13,005 nt of DNA from Gemmataceae bacterium (GTDB lineage Bacteria; Planctomycetota; Planctomycetia; Gemmatales; Gemmataceae). Every line of letters starts with the position of its first letter. Position 1 is the stretch's first letter. Made by a program: the position numbers and the translations under genes. This document shows, piece by piece, positions 12,728-13,005 of this stretch. Below the pieces are notes generated by a model. That model was not told the DNA's origin, made no database searches, and saw only the letters and a list, made by a program, of their open reading frames with translations. The DNA lies in contig JANWVS010000011.1 in the NCBI GenBank assembly GCA_025056835.1, positions 1 to 13,005 of the forward strand. Direction: 5' to 3'.

Positions 12728-12741
12728 CGAGCGCTGGAGCG
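12728..12741. repeat. Inverted repeat, right arm
   Basis: Right arm of the 14-base perfect inverted repeat paired with 12432-12445. It lies 14 bases beyond the stop codon of the partial gene at the right edge, in its 3' untranslated region. Confidence 0.6.
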
Positions 12742-12754
12742 GAGGGAGCCTCGC

Positions 12755-13005
12755 TCACTGGCTGGCCGGGCTGGTGGACTCCAGCTGTCGCTCGACCCAG
12801 TCCAGCCAAGCCAGCCAATTGGCTTTGCTGGCGACGCCGTCTCCTTGGAAGGCCGGACTATCGTCGGGCATAGCGTGCAGGTCGGCACGGGCCTGGCGAA
12901 TGGCTTGTTCGCACGCTTGCCTGGCGAGCCGCGCCTGCTCCGGCGAATCCACCATCACGCCGACGCATTTCCAAATCCGGTGGCAGGCGATCAGCCCCTC
13001 CGCCT
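12755..13005 (-). CDS. C-terminal part of an unrecognised protein (truncated by window edge)
   Basis: The minus-strand frame is open from the right edge to the stop at 12755, giving the last 83 residues of a longer protein. It begins EGLIACHRIWKCVGVMVDSP, then an Arg/Ala/Gln-rich helix (EQARLARQACEQAIRQARAD), then DDSPAFQGDGVASKANWLAW and a short tail ending in STSPASQ. An internal GTG at 12958 could be taken as a start, but the coding-like frame clearly continues through it. No family is recognised from this fragment. The Ala/Arg/Gln helix and the closely spaced Trp residues suggest a soluble helical domain. It is followed by a strong terminator 230 bases downstream. Confidence 0.6.
   Translation of the reverse strand, partial: AEGLIACHRIWKCVGVMVDSPEQARLARQACEQAIRQARADLHAMPDDSPAFQGDGVASKANWLAWLDWVERQLESTSPASQ

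Larger units (their letters stand above)
12401..12754. other. Intergenic region between partial right-edge gene and moaC
   Basis: No convincing gene on either strand. It holds a strong minus-strand terminator (12479-12516) and the two arms of a 14-base inverted repeat (12432-12445 and 12728-12741). The remaining 12517-12727 has no frame with protein-family features. Confidence 0.5.

Noticed and set aside
12529..12888. 119-codon minus-strand frame in the moaC-upstream region
   Set aside because: Overlaps the coding-like frame of the partial right-edge gene out of phase and is Arg/Pro/Ser-rich with no recognisable motif.

Overview
The window looks like the chromosome of a high-GC planctomycete (Planctomycetota, probably Pirellulales or a relative). 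The evidence is family content. There is a DUF1559 protein with a prepilin-type N-terminus, followed by a small carboxypeptidase-regulatory-like lipoprotein. There is an LExR-type N-terminal motif (VEELERRDL) on a surface protein, a TIGR02996-like N-terminal domain, and a scrap of a cadherin-like surface protein. No rRNA, tRNA, CRISPR array or recognisable transposase is visible.

Layout from left to right. (1) 1-1338 (+) is a complete major facilitator superfamily transporter of the ACS/hexuronate type. It converges on 1395-3071 (-), an MscS-family mechanosensitive channel with a clear ribosome binding site and a candidate promoter. (2) 3304-8306, all on the minus strand and so read right to left, is an RHS polymorphic-toxin-like island. 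A short RHS/YD-repeat protein (6019-8238) carries an unknown C-terminal tip. It is followed after 6 bp by a formylglycine-generating-enzyme (FGE)-like protein with a planctomycete companion domain (5146-6012). Next comes an orphan RHS tip cassette that restarts inside the RHS core and carries a different C-terminal domain (3933-5021). It overlaps a small immunity-like gene by the ATGA arrangement (3688-3936). A third, broken RHS core remnant lies at 3304-3606. The same core sequence therefore appears three times, in front of two different tips and one lost tip, as expected for tip exchange by recombination. The RHS reading frame appears to be separated from its best start codon by a run of six G that puts the two out of frame.

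(3) 8406-8666 (+) is a decayed fragment of a cadherin-like surface protein. It is followed by a sigma-70-like promoter and the DUF1559 pseudopilin-like gene (8884-9759), a stem-loop, and a small lipoprotein (9855-10298). (4) A DUF2752 membrane protein (10573-11091) and a periplasmic or lipoprotein-like protein of uncertain family (11131-11817) follow on the plus strand. (5) moaC (minus strand, ending at 11870), a strong minus-strand terminator, and the C-terminal end of an unrecognised gene that runs off the right edge close the window.

The transporter, channel and moaC look like ordinary housekeeping genes. The island at 3304-8306 is the accessory region, and its tips, FGE-like gene and immunity-like gene are visibly more AT-rich than the surrounding DNA. 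My best reading is a surface or secreted RHS system with exchangeable tips. The unusual element is an FGE-like protein in the position where an immunity gene is normally found.
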